Positions 1 through 13,600 of a stretch of DNA of 64,000 bases are shown piece after piece; position 1 is the first letter of the stretch, and each line of letters starts with the position of its first letter. Below the pieces are notes generated by a model that saw only the letters and a program-made list of their open reading frames with translations, did not search any database and had not been told where the DNA came from. The translations under genes and the position numbers were made by a program. Source of the DNA: Elmis aenea (lineage: Eukaryota; Arthropoda; Insecta; Coleoptera; Elmidae); the NCBI GenBank assembly GCA_947652605.1, contig OX393578.1, forward strand, positions 52,769,415 through 52,833,414. The letters are read 5' to 3'.

Positions 1-3000
1 ACAATTGGCAGGCCTACAAGCGCAGGTCGCCCTTGGAGACCCCAAAGACAATAATAAATTGGAGTATTACACGGATATCGACACGTATCTCCCATACAGA
101 ATTAGCCGGACGAGAGGCGACGATGTCTGGGTGCCGATTTTAGCTCAAGCCCACAGGCAGTACGGATCGGGACGATCGGAGCTTACAGCCAAAGCTTTGT
201 ATCTGTCCTGCGTGATGCAATACCCGTTATACGGGAGCACGATGTTCCCGGTTACTTACAGAGGCTACTGGTCGTACGGCAATTCTTTGATACTAGGAAT
301 AAACAATGACGGTATGTTGCTTATCAAACCGGACGATAAGTTTGTGTTGAACGAGTACAGATATCAAGAAATCGAGAGCATTTTAATCGATCCGAGCGAC
401 AGTTTTATTACCATCACGTTTCAACGGCAGCTTAATGAGAGCAACCATAAGTGTTTCGTATTCGAAACGGCACAGAAAAACGAAATTGGCTCACTCATTG
501 CGAGTTACTGCCCCACTTTGGCCGGATGGATTACGGAAAACGAGACCCCACCAAAGAAAGTAAAAGGTAATTATTACAAAAAAAATAAAAACATTAATAA
601 ATCACTTATTCGACACATATTTAGGTATCACGAACGAAGACCGGGTTAGACTTTACCATAATCTAGTAAACTGTAGAAGAACGTTGGTCGATAATGATAT
701 ATTAAGGAAGCCTACGGACACGTCTAGTAACTTCATACGCAACACTTTGAGGAGATTGAGCAAACACAAACTGGATAAGTTGAGGCAGGAACATGGGGGC
801 GACGCCGGTGAAACTTACAAAGGTTTTCATTATGCATTTTGGGCATTCAGTAGGCAACCCATATTGCAAAGCATTAGTCGTCTACCAGAAGCCGAAGAAC
901 AAATTATGCTGCAGGTTTTTCAAGTCATTCTTACATACGCTGGTTTGGGACAAAATGGTACGTTTTCAATTGTTTATAATTCGTCGCCCTAGCAGTTGTT
1001 TTGTTCCATAGCACATCTTTTTAAGAAAATCGACTCCAACAAACTTGATTTTCATCTAGTTATTAGATATGTTAAATAAATGAAAACCTTTTTTTTTCCA
1101 AATAAATACATTGTTTATGTAAATAACATAATCACAGCTTAATATAACATTCAGCTCGGGCACTTTCTCTATGAGAACGGTTTGCGCCGATCCACACGCG
1201 CTACTTCTTAGCCCCACTTTTGAAATTAAAACAACACAAAGGTGGTATTGAAATCATTATACAGTTAAATCTGTTATGTGGACATCGGTTTTTAATACTG
1301 CGCTGTTATTGCTCACTTGCGATAATATGCAAATATTTTAAGTCCGGCCCCGACTTCTATTCTCAGTGCGAGAGAAATAACGCTAGTGGACCGAAAACGA
1401 CCAGATCAAAAATGCCGTCTGAGAGTGCCCGAGCTGTATAAGCTGTGCCATAATCATGTAATACATTTTTGAAATTAGAAAAAAAGTTCTAGCTAATTAG
1501 ATGAAAATCAAGTTTGTCAAACCAATATTAACAAAATTACATAGCCTTTAATATAGAAACACATTACATTACTAAAAAAGCTATTGTGAAACATAATAGA
1601 GCACAAAAACATTTAAAAAGAACTCCTGTATTTAACACATCCATTTGAATATGAATAATTCGCGCGCTATCTCTAAGCACCTCCCATATTTATAATCACC
1701 ATGGTAATTATAGCTAACTCCGCCCACTTTTTTTAATTACCATGGTAACCGCGTCGGCGGCCATATTTGAATATGTTCGAACTGTCAGTTTGACGTTTAG
1801 AACGTCAAGTTACATTATAAGCTAAAACCGGTTTTTTTATGAAGCAATTTGATAATTTTAAGTGTGTTAATGATACTTATTGGATAACTAAGGCCTACAT
1901 GCACCATTTAGAGGAATTTAAAAGGTGGGTAAAGCATTTGTATGATGGAAATGTATGTCTTTGTTAACAAAAAGCTATGCATACATACAAACAAGTTTAA
2001 CTTAAGGTGGGCTGCAAAAAAAAATAATTTTTGTTTGATAATAGCAAAAACAGAGTATAATTAAAAAAACGTTTAGAGAGTTCTACCTATCTTATTTTTA
2101 TTCTGCGTCGGTTTGTTATTTTATTATATATTATTGTGTGCCGATATATTGGCCGGGCCACGACTTTGACACCCCTGATGTAGACAATATAATGCACATT
2201 TTCTTAAAAATTAAAAAAATAATTGTATTTAACTTAACTTACGAAATTGACGTATGGTAATAACTTAAACAACTATCATTAATGTCTTTTAAAGTCTTGG
2301 ATCACACTTAAACACTCTGAACATATGACAAAAAAACAGTTAATATCTCAAAAACCGGAAATGAAAGAATATTTTTAAAACGGTTCTGAGTATGTCCCAA
2401 AAAACTGCCCATTTTTGGTAATTTAACCGTTTCTCTATCTTGCCTATTAAGCGAGATACCCATGCAAACCCATCGAATTTGGACCACCCTGTACATAAAA
2501 CAAATAAAACTGCAATTCGTCAATAGATTTTTTCACGTGGAAAAAAGTTAACACTTTGAACTTTGTTATTAACTAACAAATTTTAATTTTGGTTTTGTTT
2601 AAGGACAGGGAACACTTTCAACGATATTTTCATATTTATAAGTCAATTTGCCGCAAAATGGCGCATGGAACAAAATAACTTTCAGACAACGAATTGTTTA
2701 CTGTTGTTTATTTTCTAATCGTTGCTTAATTTTTAGGTGAAGTTATTCGCAGGGCCGAAGACGAACACGTGAGCCTTTTGCAGTCCATCTTAGAGCGATG
2801 CATGCGCAAAGAATCTTTACTATGCGAACTGTATTTACAGTTAATTAGACAAACGACCGATCACCCCGATCCAAATTCTAGAGTAAATTTGAGACACTGG
2901 GCCTTATTATCGTTGGCTTGTTCAGTGGTGCTGCCACCCAATAAAGTAATTCGTAGATATCTTATTGCGCATCTGAAGCGTTGTAGCTCTGATTCCGTTA

Positions 3001-6000
3001 CCGAAGAAGGAAAGTACGCAAGATTTGCAGAAAAATGTTTGTACAAGACCCAAGGTACCAGGAGACGACAGTGGGCCCCATCGCGGGAAGAAATTATTTG
3101 TACCATCAATCGTAGGCCGGTCTATGCGAGATTTCATTTCATGGATGGACAGTATCATTCTGTGGAGTTTCATCCTTCTGCAACGGCTCGAGATGTACTG
3201 GAGGTTGTACAAGAAAAAATCGGCCTGCAGTCTCACGCCAAAGGTTGTCATTATTTAATTACTTGAGTTTTAAGAGTTTGTTAATAATTTAAACCAACAG
3301 GTTACGCAATATATGAAGTACTGGGCAATACAGAACGTAGTTTGGCAGCTGAAGAAAAGGTTGCCGATGTGATGGCTAAATGGGAGCGATATAGAACGGC
3401 CACCGCTGCTGGAACTACAAACGGAACCGGCACTAACAAGCGAGCAAGACCCCAACACCATTTCTTTTTATTTAAAAAACACCTGTTCGTGGATAAATTT
3501 ATCAATTTGAAAGATACCGTTGAAAAGGAGTTACTCTATCATCAGGTTCTTCACGATTTACGTGCAGATCGATTTCCAGTCACAGATAAAGAAGCTGTAA
3601 GTAATTTATTGTTCCGCAACGGAATTTCCTTAACAATAAACTGTTCTTCCAGATGATGTTAACTTCATTAGAAGCTCAATTAGAATTAGGTGATTGCGGA
3701 GATCTTGTACCGGACTATCGACCCATAGCTGGTCATTGTCTTCCACCACGACTTGTTCCATGTGTGCCTCAAGATGGTGTTACTATGCATCACCAGTCGT
3801 TGCGTGGCATGACTGCGTCAGAAGCTAAACAAGCATTTTTGAATCTTATTCAGAGTTGGCCTTTACATAAAGCTACAATATTTGACGTTATGGTAAGATC
3901 AATGTATGTTTACTATCTTTTTAATACGTAACTCTGCGCTTATTTCGAGCAGTGTTCGACAGTATAATTAAAAAAACGTTTAGCGAATTCTACCTATCTT
4001 ATTTTTATTCTGCGTCGGTTTGTTATTTTATTATATATTATTGTGTGCCGAAATATTGGCCGGGCCGCAAAAATGTTCGTTGCGGGCCGCGAGTTTGACA
4101 CCCCTGCTCTAAGCTGTACAATGCGCAATTGCGCAGCAATTTTGAAAGTCTGCACACTGCTCAGCGGCTTCTGCGCACTCTAGACAAGATCACTAAATTT
4201 AAAATACATGAACAGTTCTTCATAAATCGTAACATTTATCAATTGCAACGAAGCATTGTTGTGCTAAACGACTAACTTCCTATTTAACACTGATTAATTC
4301 AAACCAATATTAACAAAATTACATAGCCTTTAATATAGAAACACATTACATTACTAAAAAAGCTATTGTGAAACATAATAGAGCACAAAAACATTTAAAA
4401 AGAACTCCTGTATTTAACACCTACATTTGAATTTGAAAAATTCGCGCACTGTCTCTAAGGACCTCCCATATTTATAATCACCATGGTAATTATAGCTAAC
4501 TCCGCCCACTTTTTTTAATTACTATGGTAACCGCGTCGGCGGCCATATTTGAATATGTTCGAACTGTCAGTTTGACGTTTAGAACGTCAAGTTACATTAT
4601 AAGCTTAAAACGGTTTTTTTATAAAGCAATTTGATAATTTTAAGTGTGTTAATGATACTTATTGGATAACTAAGGCCTACATGCACCATTTAGAGGAATT
4701 TAAAAGGTGGGTAAAGCATTTGTATGATGGAAATGTATGTTTTTGTTAACAAAAAGCCATGCATACATACAAACAAGTTTAACTGAAGGGATGTATAAAA
4801 AACTCGACCGTATATACAATAGAAACTTGTCCAGCGCCTGTCCTTACCCTGTTTATAGAGGTACCCTACATAGAAGAAGTTAAAACACCATGTAATAACA
4901 GTGTTTTTTTGTGTGTACGATAGTTGCAACAATACATTGCTGTACCTACATTTAAGGAATAAAAAACAAGACGTAATAAACATATATTTTATTTTTATGT
5001 TTACAAAAATATTTTTAATTGTAATGTTATTTATCAAATGAAGAAACCTAATACACTTGACTATAATATCCTTATAGACAGCCAACGCTTATGGGGCTAC
5101 TCAAATACGGCACTTTGTCTAAATTTAGGGATTAAAACAAATGACTTATTCAATTTTCAAACCAATTAAAGTAAATGTAACAAGTAAAAGTAACAATGTA
5201 ATTTGACAATAGATGCCGGTGTTGTTGGAGGCGACTAAGGTACCCTAGGGTACCTCTGTATAACAGGGTATGGCCAAGCTTCACGAACCCTCCAAATTTC
5301 TCATAGCGGCAATGGGATTATATAGGATTTCTTTTAATAATGCAATTTTTAAACGAAATGCTTGAATAGCATAGAAACCAATCAATCTGCAAAACAATAG
5401 CTCTACTACGGCGACACGCTAGAATAACGGTCGTCTCCAAAAGTAACGCGCTCTTGTCTCCATTTATGAGCGTCCAAATTTAACATAGCGGTTGGCCGTC
5501 TATAAGGATATTATAGTCAAGGCTAATACCTAACTTAACAAAATTATCTAATAACGGCTTCGGTCTTAAAATTTATATTGAAATCCCAAAATGTAGCTAA
5601 TTCTATGCCACACAAAAATAATAACAACTGTTTACTTAATTCCTGTTTTAATGTTCAATGGACAACTGTAAAGTATAGATTCATTAATTTAATTTCATGT
5701 TTTATCACAAAATTACATTATTAATTCCAATCATTGCTATTAAGTTCGATGTAGACAAATAATCAATGTACATTTTCTTAAAAAAATTTTTAAAAAATTG
5801 TTTTTAAGTTACCTTATGAAATTTACGTATGGTTATAATTTTAACAAATGTTACTTATGTCTTTTAAAGTCTTAGAACACACTTAAATACTCTGAACACG
5901 CCAGAAAAAAATATAAACTGTACTACTCCCTATTAATTCAATGCTAACTATTTAAAAGTTGGCAGACGAAAGCGAAACTTGACCTTATATACGCTCGAAA

Positions 6001-6528
6001 GTGGTCACTCGCTTGTCCATACCCTGTTTTATAAAGGTATCCTAATTTTCACGGTCAACTTCGTATCTATCAGTTGATCAAATATGGCCTTGAACTGAAA
6101 AACGCGAAAAAAATTTTTTCGCAAGGGGATAAAAAATGAGCAATTTATACATAATCAACAATCTTTTTTTTTTGCAGCAATCTTTTACTTCAAATTGGCC
6201 TCGAGTACTTTGGCTTGCCGTCGATCAAACAGGTCTACATTTACTGGAACATCGATCTCGTAACGCTTTGTGTACGTACGATTACAGCAGTATTTTAAGT
6301 TATTCTCCTGCACTTAATTACCTCATGATCATCACCGGCAGCGACCGAAAGCAAAGTAAAGTAATTTTAACGACGGCGCAGGCCTTTCAAATAGCCACAC
6401 TTATTAGGGAATATTTGGAAGTCTTGCACGGTGTTGTGTGTGAAACTAAACGTATTCAACCTCCTCGTACTCGACCTGTTAGTGTTATGCATCAAAATTC
6501 ACCACTTGTACCGCCTCAGCCTAGCTAG
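1..6528 (+). CDS. Unconventional myosin heavy chain, C-terminal MyTH4-FERM part (5' end outside window)
   Basis: Six exons join in frame: <1-566, 625-957, 2737-3243, 3301-3596, 3653-3892 and 6178-6528 (TAG), giving about 763 C-terminal residues; motor and neck lie upstream. The first exon holds the end of a first FERM domain (F2 lobe and PH-like F3 lobe). Exons 2-3 encode a MyTH4 domain (motifs [35 protein letters not shown]). Exons 3-6 encode a second FERM domain that reaches almost to the C-terminus. Such tails bind cargo and microtubules and drive filopodial or microvillar transport along actin. No SH3 domain is visible between the first FERM and the MyTH4, whereas myosin VII and XV often have one. 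The gene is therefore a myosin XV or insect class XXII relative; I cannot decide without the motor. Introns 2 and 5 carry repeats. Poly(A) signal candidates follow at 6774 and near 7058. Confidence 0.93.
1516..1985 (+). repeat. Repeat family R1, copy 1 (intron 2 of the myosin gene)
   Basis: About 470 bp shared at high identity with 4297-4775 and 21985-22440. It contains an inverted pair CCATGGTAATTA / TAATTACCATGG (1699-1710 and 1734-1745), an 8-bp palindrome around TTGACGTT-TAG-AACGTCAA (1790-1808), and a 42-codon ORF starting [15 protein letters not shown] (1839-1967). The 5' part present in the other two copies is missing here. Family is not recognised; see findings. Confidence 0.85.
2046..2176. 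mobile_element. hAT-type terminal fragment
   Basis: Ends with TTTGACACCCCTG at 2164-2176, the complement of a CAGGGGTGTCAAA hAT terminus, preceded by the GGCCGGGCC block common in these elements. A second copy lies at 3958-4104. Only this end is present, so it is a truncated or internally deleted element. Confidence 0.6.
2177..2510. repeat. Intronic repeat and solo arm of an ACAGGGTG foldback
   Basis: 2177-2335 is similar to 5745-5910 in intron 5 of the same gene. About 2340-2503 ends in TTTGGACCACCCTGTA, matching the right arm of the foldback at 40616-42184; no matching left arm is present here. Confidence 0.6.
3952..4775 (+). repeat. Repeat family R1, copy 2, interrupted by a hAT-type fragment
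   Basis: The R1 5' end reads CAGTGTTC at about 3952, then a hAT-type fragment (3958-4104, ending TTTGACACCCCTG), and R1 resumes with CTCTAAGCTGTACAATG at 4105. The rest matches copies 1 and 3, with both palindromes. The ATG of the small ORF is mutated to ATA in this copy. It lies in intron 5 of the myosin gene. Confidence 0.75.
4786..6100. repeat. Inverted-repeat debris in myosin intron 5
   Basis: Segments near 5040-5090 and 5475-5520 are inverted copies of each other (TATAATATCCTTATAGAC and its complement). TACCCTGTTTATAGAGGTACCC near 4846 recurs inverted near 5240-5270 and again in direct form near 6020. 5745-5910 repeats 2177-2335. These look like nested foldback elements; no coding capacity is seen. 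Confidence 0.5.
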
Positions 6529-7661
6529 AAGAGGGTTACCTTCGCTGATCAAGTGTCTGCCGCACATGTTTAGGTCATTATGTATTGTTGAGACCTCGAC
6601 AGGTGCGCACTTGGTGAGCGAAGTGAAATTTACTGTAAAATATCCATAACTGTACCAATTAGCTGCAAGACTTATTTAATAATGAAATGTTTAACTATTG
6701 AAATTTAAAGATATAACTCTCTGTTGGTTATACAGTTTTATAAGTGAGAATTGTACATGTTTTTTCCAGTTATAATAAATAGTATTATATTGTAAAAAGA
6801 CTGAATGGATATATTTACAGTTATAATAGAATAATTTGAGTCGAATACAGGAGCGTTTATGGAGTATTAATTTTTTTAAATACTAGTCATGTATATAATA
6901 ACAACTTAGCCAAATATTCATTTTTAGTTCGTATTGCATAAATGTGCAATTAAAAGTTTTTTAAATTATAGTACAGTTTTATATTGTGATTTTTTTATTT
7001 GTTTTTACATTTTATTATACCTAATATATAATAAAAATTGTATGTCATATATTACAATAAAATATATTAAGTAATACGTTGGAAAAGAAATATTATTTCG
7101 TAGGTGCAGTCTTCGTTCTTCTGGTGCAAGATAATGTTTTACTCTTAAACGTGATTCTAATGGTGCCCTTCCACGTGAGAGTAAACTACTCTCGATAGCA
7201 GCGTCGCCAAGGATACAGCCAATCGCGAGTTACTCTCAGGGGCTGTATCCTTGGCGACGCTGCTATCGAGAGTAGTTTACTTTCACGTGGAAAGGCACCA
7301 TTAAATTGCAAATCTTTATATTTTTACAGTTTCTACTGAGGTAAAGCAACAAATTGTGATTTTAGCGCGGATTGATCGGTTGTTGCAACTTAAAGAACAT
7401 TTTTAATGGAAATCAATTTTAAATTTCGTTTATGGAATGAAGCTTAAACCTCCCCTATTACCCTTGAATTGATACGCCCATGCTTGTGTCAAAGGTAGTT
7501 CATTTTAAAGTCAGTAGTTCAAATGCATTACGTCACTATGGTCACCGTTTGTCACATCGCTTAAATTTGTGAGGTTACAATGAACAAAAAATTTGTTATG
7601 AGAAGTTTATTAGTTATTACAATAATTTTCAGTTGATTTTTAATTTGTATCAATAGTTTAA
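6529..7661. other. Myosin 3' UTR and myosin-GON4L intergenic region
   Basis: AATAAA motifs at 6774-6779 and near 7058 are plausible myosin cleavage signals. 7161-7300 is a hairpin MITE. The GON4L promoter should lie in about 7310-7661; CAG at about 7630 may be a 5' UTR splice acceptor. No other gene seen. Confidence 0.5.
7161..7300. mobile_element. 140-bp near-perfect hairpin MITE, copy 1
   Basis: Begins TGGTGCC and ends GGCACCA. The two halves are almost complementary (for example GCGTCGCCAAGGATACAG and CTGTATCCTTGGCGACGC) with a short spacer. A second copy of identical length is at 31056-31195. The second copy is flanked by TTA on both sides, suggesting a 3-bp target duplication as in PIF/Harbinger MITEs. 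Confidence 0.85.
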
Positions 7662-10600
7662 ATGGCTGCAGTAAATGATTGTACCAGTACTACCCTAAAC
7701 ACTTCAACAGAAGAAATTTCTGAATGTGAAACTTCGGATGACGGCTTAAAAATAGATATTGCAAGTCCACATCGAAAACGTAAAACGACAAAGAAGTTCA
7801 AGAGTTGGGAAATCGATGCTTCAGATAAACTAATAATCCAAGATGTCGAAAAGCAGCTTGAAGACAATCTTGACGAGAAAGCATCGAAAGCGAATTTATC
7901 TGCCGTTAATGTTAAAAATATATTAAAACATGTATTTACTAATGAGCATGTGTTGGCTATGGTGAAGCAAAGTGAAAATCCGGACGAGAATGCAAAAGCA
8001 GCTGTGTTTGAGCCAAAACTTACAAGAGCCAAAGCAAAGTTAGTTATTTTCATTTAATTAATTATTGTACAAATTAATACATAACTTTTGCAGGGAACTT
8101 TTTCCATTACAACCATCAACGTCTTTATCTTGGTTAACGTCGACAAAAACACCATCTTCTGAAGTGCAAGTACTTATACACGAAGAATTAGCAGAAGATT
8201 CGTCGGGTGATGAATATATACCAGCCGAAGAAGAAGTATAATTGAGATTTATTTAAAATTGCAATCATATTCACATTATATTTTTGCAGAGTGAAGATGA
8301 TAGAGATAGTTCCGTGTTTAGTGAATCAGAGCCACCTTCGTTGACACAGTTTTCACCTTTAAAAAGTATTGACTCGTGTACTCAGACGAATTGGTCAGAG
8401 GATGGTGTTTTCAAAGTACCGCCAGCTAAAACGAAGGAAACTATGGAAGAACAACAAGAAGAAGAGGCGAATATTGCTCTACGGACTCGTTCGAAGTTAA
8501 GTTTGAGTGCTACTCCGTTGGAAGAAATCGAGGAAGCATTTATTCCACCTGATATAACAACCGATATGTACGACATGGATTGTGATGATGATGACTGGAA
8601 AGACTTTTTAAAGAAATTCACTAGACCACTCGATGAAATTACTAAAGCTGCTGAAGATGAAGATCATGATCCGGAATATAATGTTCTTGCTGATGAAGAT
8701 ATAGATAAAAGTAGGTGTTTTGCTTTTACATTTTAGTATACACATACCTTGCACAGATGTTAATAAGTATTGCTGTGTTAAATAAGCACCTTTACATTTA
8801 AATTAATGGTGCAATACAGGGTGTCCCGGATTACATTTCCAGCATGGGGATCTCGCTTATTATAAGAGATACAGTTTGTTTAAATTAGATGAATTATTCC
8901 TTAGTATGAGAGGAACCACAATCAATTTTTAAAAGTACAAAATTCCTCGTGCTTCAGATGTTATAGCAAAAAATATGAAAATGTCGAATTTCTTTTTTCT
9001 TTCATAACTTTTTTGTCTTAATCGTTAAAACAATTTTATTTGTACTTTCTTGAGGTAGTTTTTAATGGGAAATGTAACTGTTATTTTAGATTTTTTTTTA
9101 CACCTACCATTTTTGACATATTACCCCTAGTTTAATTTTTTCTTACGAGCCGCGAAGTTTGCTATGGAATAGTTTATTGTGCTTTTTTCTCTCTTTTAAA
9201 ACGTTAAGCCCGGGTGTGAGATGCAAAATTTGGGTCCCTGGGCCCAAAAGTTTTTTGTTGTTGTAATTTTATTGTTATGTATTATTATGACTTATGTTAG
9301 TTGCGATTTTGAAAAATAATGTTCCTTGTAGTACTTTTTTGAGATTTTGTTTGAGACACCACATGTATGTCTCACTGTCTGAGCGTCCACTTGGACCTCG
9401 TGACACTAATGTAATGCTGTTGATGCTGTTTGGTAATCAGAAAGTTGTTTCGGAAATAAACAACGCGATAGCTATTAAAGTTAATGGTGTCAATGTACCA
9501 TTTGTCGAATCTTTCAAAACTCTGGGGCTCACCTTGGATAATTCTTTTAGATACAGAAATCATGTATTAAAATGCATACAAAAAGCATACCTAAATTTAA
9601 AACTTTTATATCCTCACCGAAGCTATCTTAATACTTATGTAAAAAAAAATGTTATGCGACTCAATGGTACTCTCACATTTCAATTACGCGGCACCAGTTT
9701 ATGGCCACTGCTTAGATTACGATACTAAATGTAAAATTCAAAGGGTTCAAAACAGTTCTTTTAGATTTGTTTATGGCATAAGAAAATTTCAAAAAATTTC
9801 CCTTAAATTTAAGTTAATGAGATGGGTCAATATGCAAAATAAACGTATCCTACAAAGCGTCACTCTGTACCATAATTTATTTCTGTCTAAAGCTCCTAAA
9901 TATTTACTAAACAAGATTACCTTCAGAACTGATGTCCACAACTTGAACGTCAGGAATAGGGGTCGTATCAGTCCACCACAACACAAAACTAAGTTCTTTG
10001 AACGATCATTTTCTTTTAATATTTACAAATTATACAACTCTATTCCGGACAGTTTGAAAATCTGTGACTCAAAGTCCTTTAAGAGAAAGGTTTTACCGTA
10101 TTGTGGCTGAGGGCAGGCTATTATTGTAGTAATTTTTTTTTTTTTAAATCAGATTTTGTTGAATCAGATTTGCAAGTTTTGGCAGTTAACATGTGGATGG
10201 GTTGTTTTTGGAAATATTATTTTGTCTTCTACATTATAAATGTTGCCTCATATTTATATTCATATTTTTATTATTTTTATTATCATAAGTTTTATTTTGA
10301 ATGTACCTTCAAACAAGGTTGAGTGGAAGAGCAATCCATTCTTCTAGACAATGGATTGAACTACGCCTTGCGGTTGCCATATAACATATATGTAATAATA
10401 TTGTTGTACTGTTTGTTTGTTTCTTATGGCAATAAAGACATTATTATTATTATTATTAATATTTCACTGCAATCTTCTGCAAGTCTGCATATTTACGTAC
10501 GCAGTGCGGCTGAATGTGAATCAAACGATAGTAGTCTATCTACAAAATGGCAGTGTACCGTTTGTGAAAAATATTACTGCATTAGCTGCTTTTTTGCTGT

Positions 10601-13600
10601 ACACAAAGTACAAAAAAAAAAATTTGCTGTTTTTGTTCTAAAGTTTTTTTTTTAAGGAATAACCAATTTATTATTGTTTAATTTAGTTATTTTGTTTATT
10701 ATACAATTGTGTATTACTTTATTTTACACCTTTACTGTATTATTTTTTTCTGAATATATAATTTTCCATTCAGTGCCTTATAAAAACCAAATTATCCGGA
10801 AAAATTCCGGACCAAAAGCATAAGTTGGTTCCCCGGACGGCTATGTATCACATTCCATGTATTTAGCATTATATTGTGATATCCAACGATAGGCACGCCG
10901 TTCAAGTGAACTCAAGTAGTGAGACACACCATTTCGCCTCGCCGTCCGGCTGGCCACTAAAGTGAAACATAGCGTTTATGTCACGCCGGGCTTAACGTGT
11001 TAAATGGGATATTACTTGCTATATCTATTTTTATAAATAAGTCACAAAATGAAGAAAAATTGTATTTTACCCATCACTTATTAAGCTATTTATGAAAATA
11101 AAAACAAAAAACAACTAATTAAATGTCAAATGATAGTTACTATTTGTGTGGTATCATTTGTTAGAATTTTATAGTATTGTTGTGTAATTTGATAGTCTTT
11201 GTAGCAAATTTGTTATCATACATAAATAATGGCACATTTACAGCTAATTAAAAATTTTAAATGTTGAAATGCTACATACATTCTTTGCAATAGAAACTGT
11301 GTAAAATAGATAATTCTAGTTCTTTATTGATGTTTTGGATTTTTGGTTAGTTTCTCGAAGAAACCATATCCTTTTAAATGTATTTCCAAATTTCTGTAAT
11401 TACCCACCCTTCATTGCCTTTTTTCGGGATATAGCTCTAAGTATATTCGCTCAGCTTCTACACAGTTTTTATAGTAAAGTATGCAGCATCTGAACATGTA
11501 AAATTTTTCGCTATTTTTTAATGTAGCCATCATTATAACAATTACTACAAACACTATCGAATTACACAACAATAATATGAAATTCTAATAAATTATACCG
11601 CAGACAAATAGTAATTGTCATTTGACATTTTTTTTTAATTAGTTGTTTTTCTTTTCATAGATAGCTTGATAAGTAATGGGTAAAATACGATTTTTTTTCA
11701 TTTTGTGACTTATTTATAAAAATAGGTATAGCAAGTAATATCTCATTTAAACGAGAAAAAAAAGCATATTAAACTATTCCATAGCTAAATTCGCGGCTCA
11801 TAAGAAAAAATGAAATTAGGGAAAATATCTCGAAAATGGGAGTTGTTAAAAAACATCTAAAATAACAGTTACATTCTCCATTAAAAAGTACCTGAAGAAA
11901 GTACAAATAAAATTGTTCTAATGATTAAGACCAAAAAGTTATGATAGAAAAAAGAAATTCGACATTTTCATATTTTTTGCTATAACATCTGAAGCACGAG
12001 GATTTTAGTACTTTTAAAAATTGATTGTGGCCCCTCTCATACTAAGGAATAATCATTTAATTTAAACAAACCTGTATCTCTTACAATAAGCGAGATCTCC
12101 GTGCTGGAAATGTAATCTGGGACACCCTGTATAGTCCGAAATGTGGTTCAGTTTTTTATTTGATTTAATTTCGTCGAGTTTTGCATTTAAATCCATGAAA
12201 GTTGTAGTACGTTTATCATAGCATCAAGTTTTGATTTAAGTAATTTTTTGTTAATAGTGGATAAAGAAGAACTAAGAGCCGACAAAGCAGTGAAAGTCTC
12301 CAGGAAAGAGCTAAACGAGTTAATGGCAGAGTTGTTTGAATATGCGGATTCGTTTTCAAATAGCTTGGCTCAAAATTCAAGGTCTGAAGAACCACAATTT
12401 ACAGTACTGGAAGACACGACCGAAAATATGAACGAGTCAACAGTTGAGGTAAATTAATTTATTGTTTAGTAATTAGATGTAAAAATGTATTTAGCAGAGA
12501 CAGTTCGTCCATAGGGTCTGCAGCCCCTTCAGATTTAACTGAAATTATGCATGTTCTTTACACTTGGTTACATGTTTACTCAAAACCGTTTATCTGTCGT
12601 TTCTAGTGCAGTTATGCTCGATAGTTTACATTTGGTAACAGTAGCTGGTTTATAAAATTAATACAGGGGCTGTAGGAAACGCAGCTCTGACACCGTTATT
12701 ATAGCATATACGAACCGGCAAGTAGATATCGAGTGGGGGAGGTTCTTTTTACATTTCCAACATGGGGATCTTGCTTATTATAAGAGATAAAGGTTTGCTT
12801 AATTTAGATGAATTATTCCTTAGTGTTAGAAGAGTGACAATCAATTTTTAAAAGGACAAAATTGCTTGTTAGAAAAAGGGAAAAAAATCACATCGAACTA
12901 TTCCAAAGCCAACTTGACAAACCATAAGAAAAAATAAAGTTGGGGGTAATATCTCGAAAATGAAAAGTGAAAAAAAATAATCTAAGATAAAAATTACAAT
13001 GTACATAAAAAAAGTACCTACAGAAGGTACAAATAAAATTGATTTAATGATTAGACAAAAAAGTTATGGGAGAAAAAAGAAATTCGACATTTTCATATTT
13101 TTTGCGATAACATCTGAAGCACGGGGGATTTTGTACTTTTAAAAATTGATTGTGGCTTCTCTCATACTAAGGAATAATTCATCTAATTTAAACAAACCTG
13201 TATCTCTGATGTTACAATCTTCGTTCCCGGGTTCCAAACCCGGGAACGAAGATTGTAACATGGACGATAGACGCGAAAGCCTGAAGAATAAAATGTATCT
13301 CTGATAATAAGCGAGATCCCTTTGCTGGAAATGTAATCTGGGACACCCTGTATAAGGTGTCCATCTTTTTCTCCGAAGTTTCGGGGACACTAACCTAGGG
13401 TTACATAAAAAAAAATTCATGAAAGTCGTGCAAAATTTAAATAAAAAAGTGAAAAATTAAAATCCGGACATTTTTGCACATTTCTAAACTTCCCCCACTT
13501 CAGTTTTCATTTCCAATGAGCAGTTACACTGTTACAATGTTGCCAGACTATCAGATTTGCATAATTTGGCAACAGTGACAGTACGGTATCATGGCTTACA

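Larger units (their letters stand above)
8817..12129. mobile_element. ACAGGGTG foldback element (mariner-like by family), interrupted
   Basis: Left end TACAGGGTGTCCCGG and right end GGGACACCCTGTA are flanked by TA. The arms are inverted copies: 8817-9199 continuing at 11004-11230, against about 11545-12129. The left arm is split by a piggyBac-like insertion at a TTAA site. It fills GON4L intron 3. No transposase ORF remains in this copy. Confidence 0.85.
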
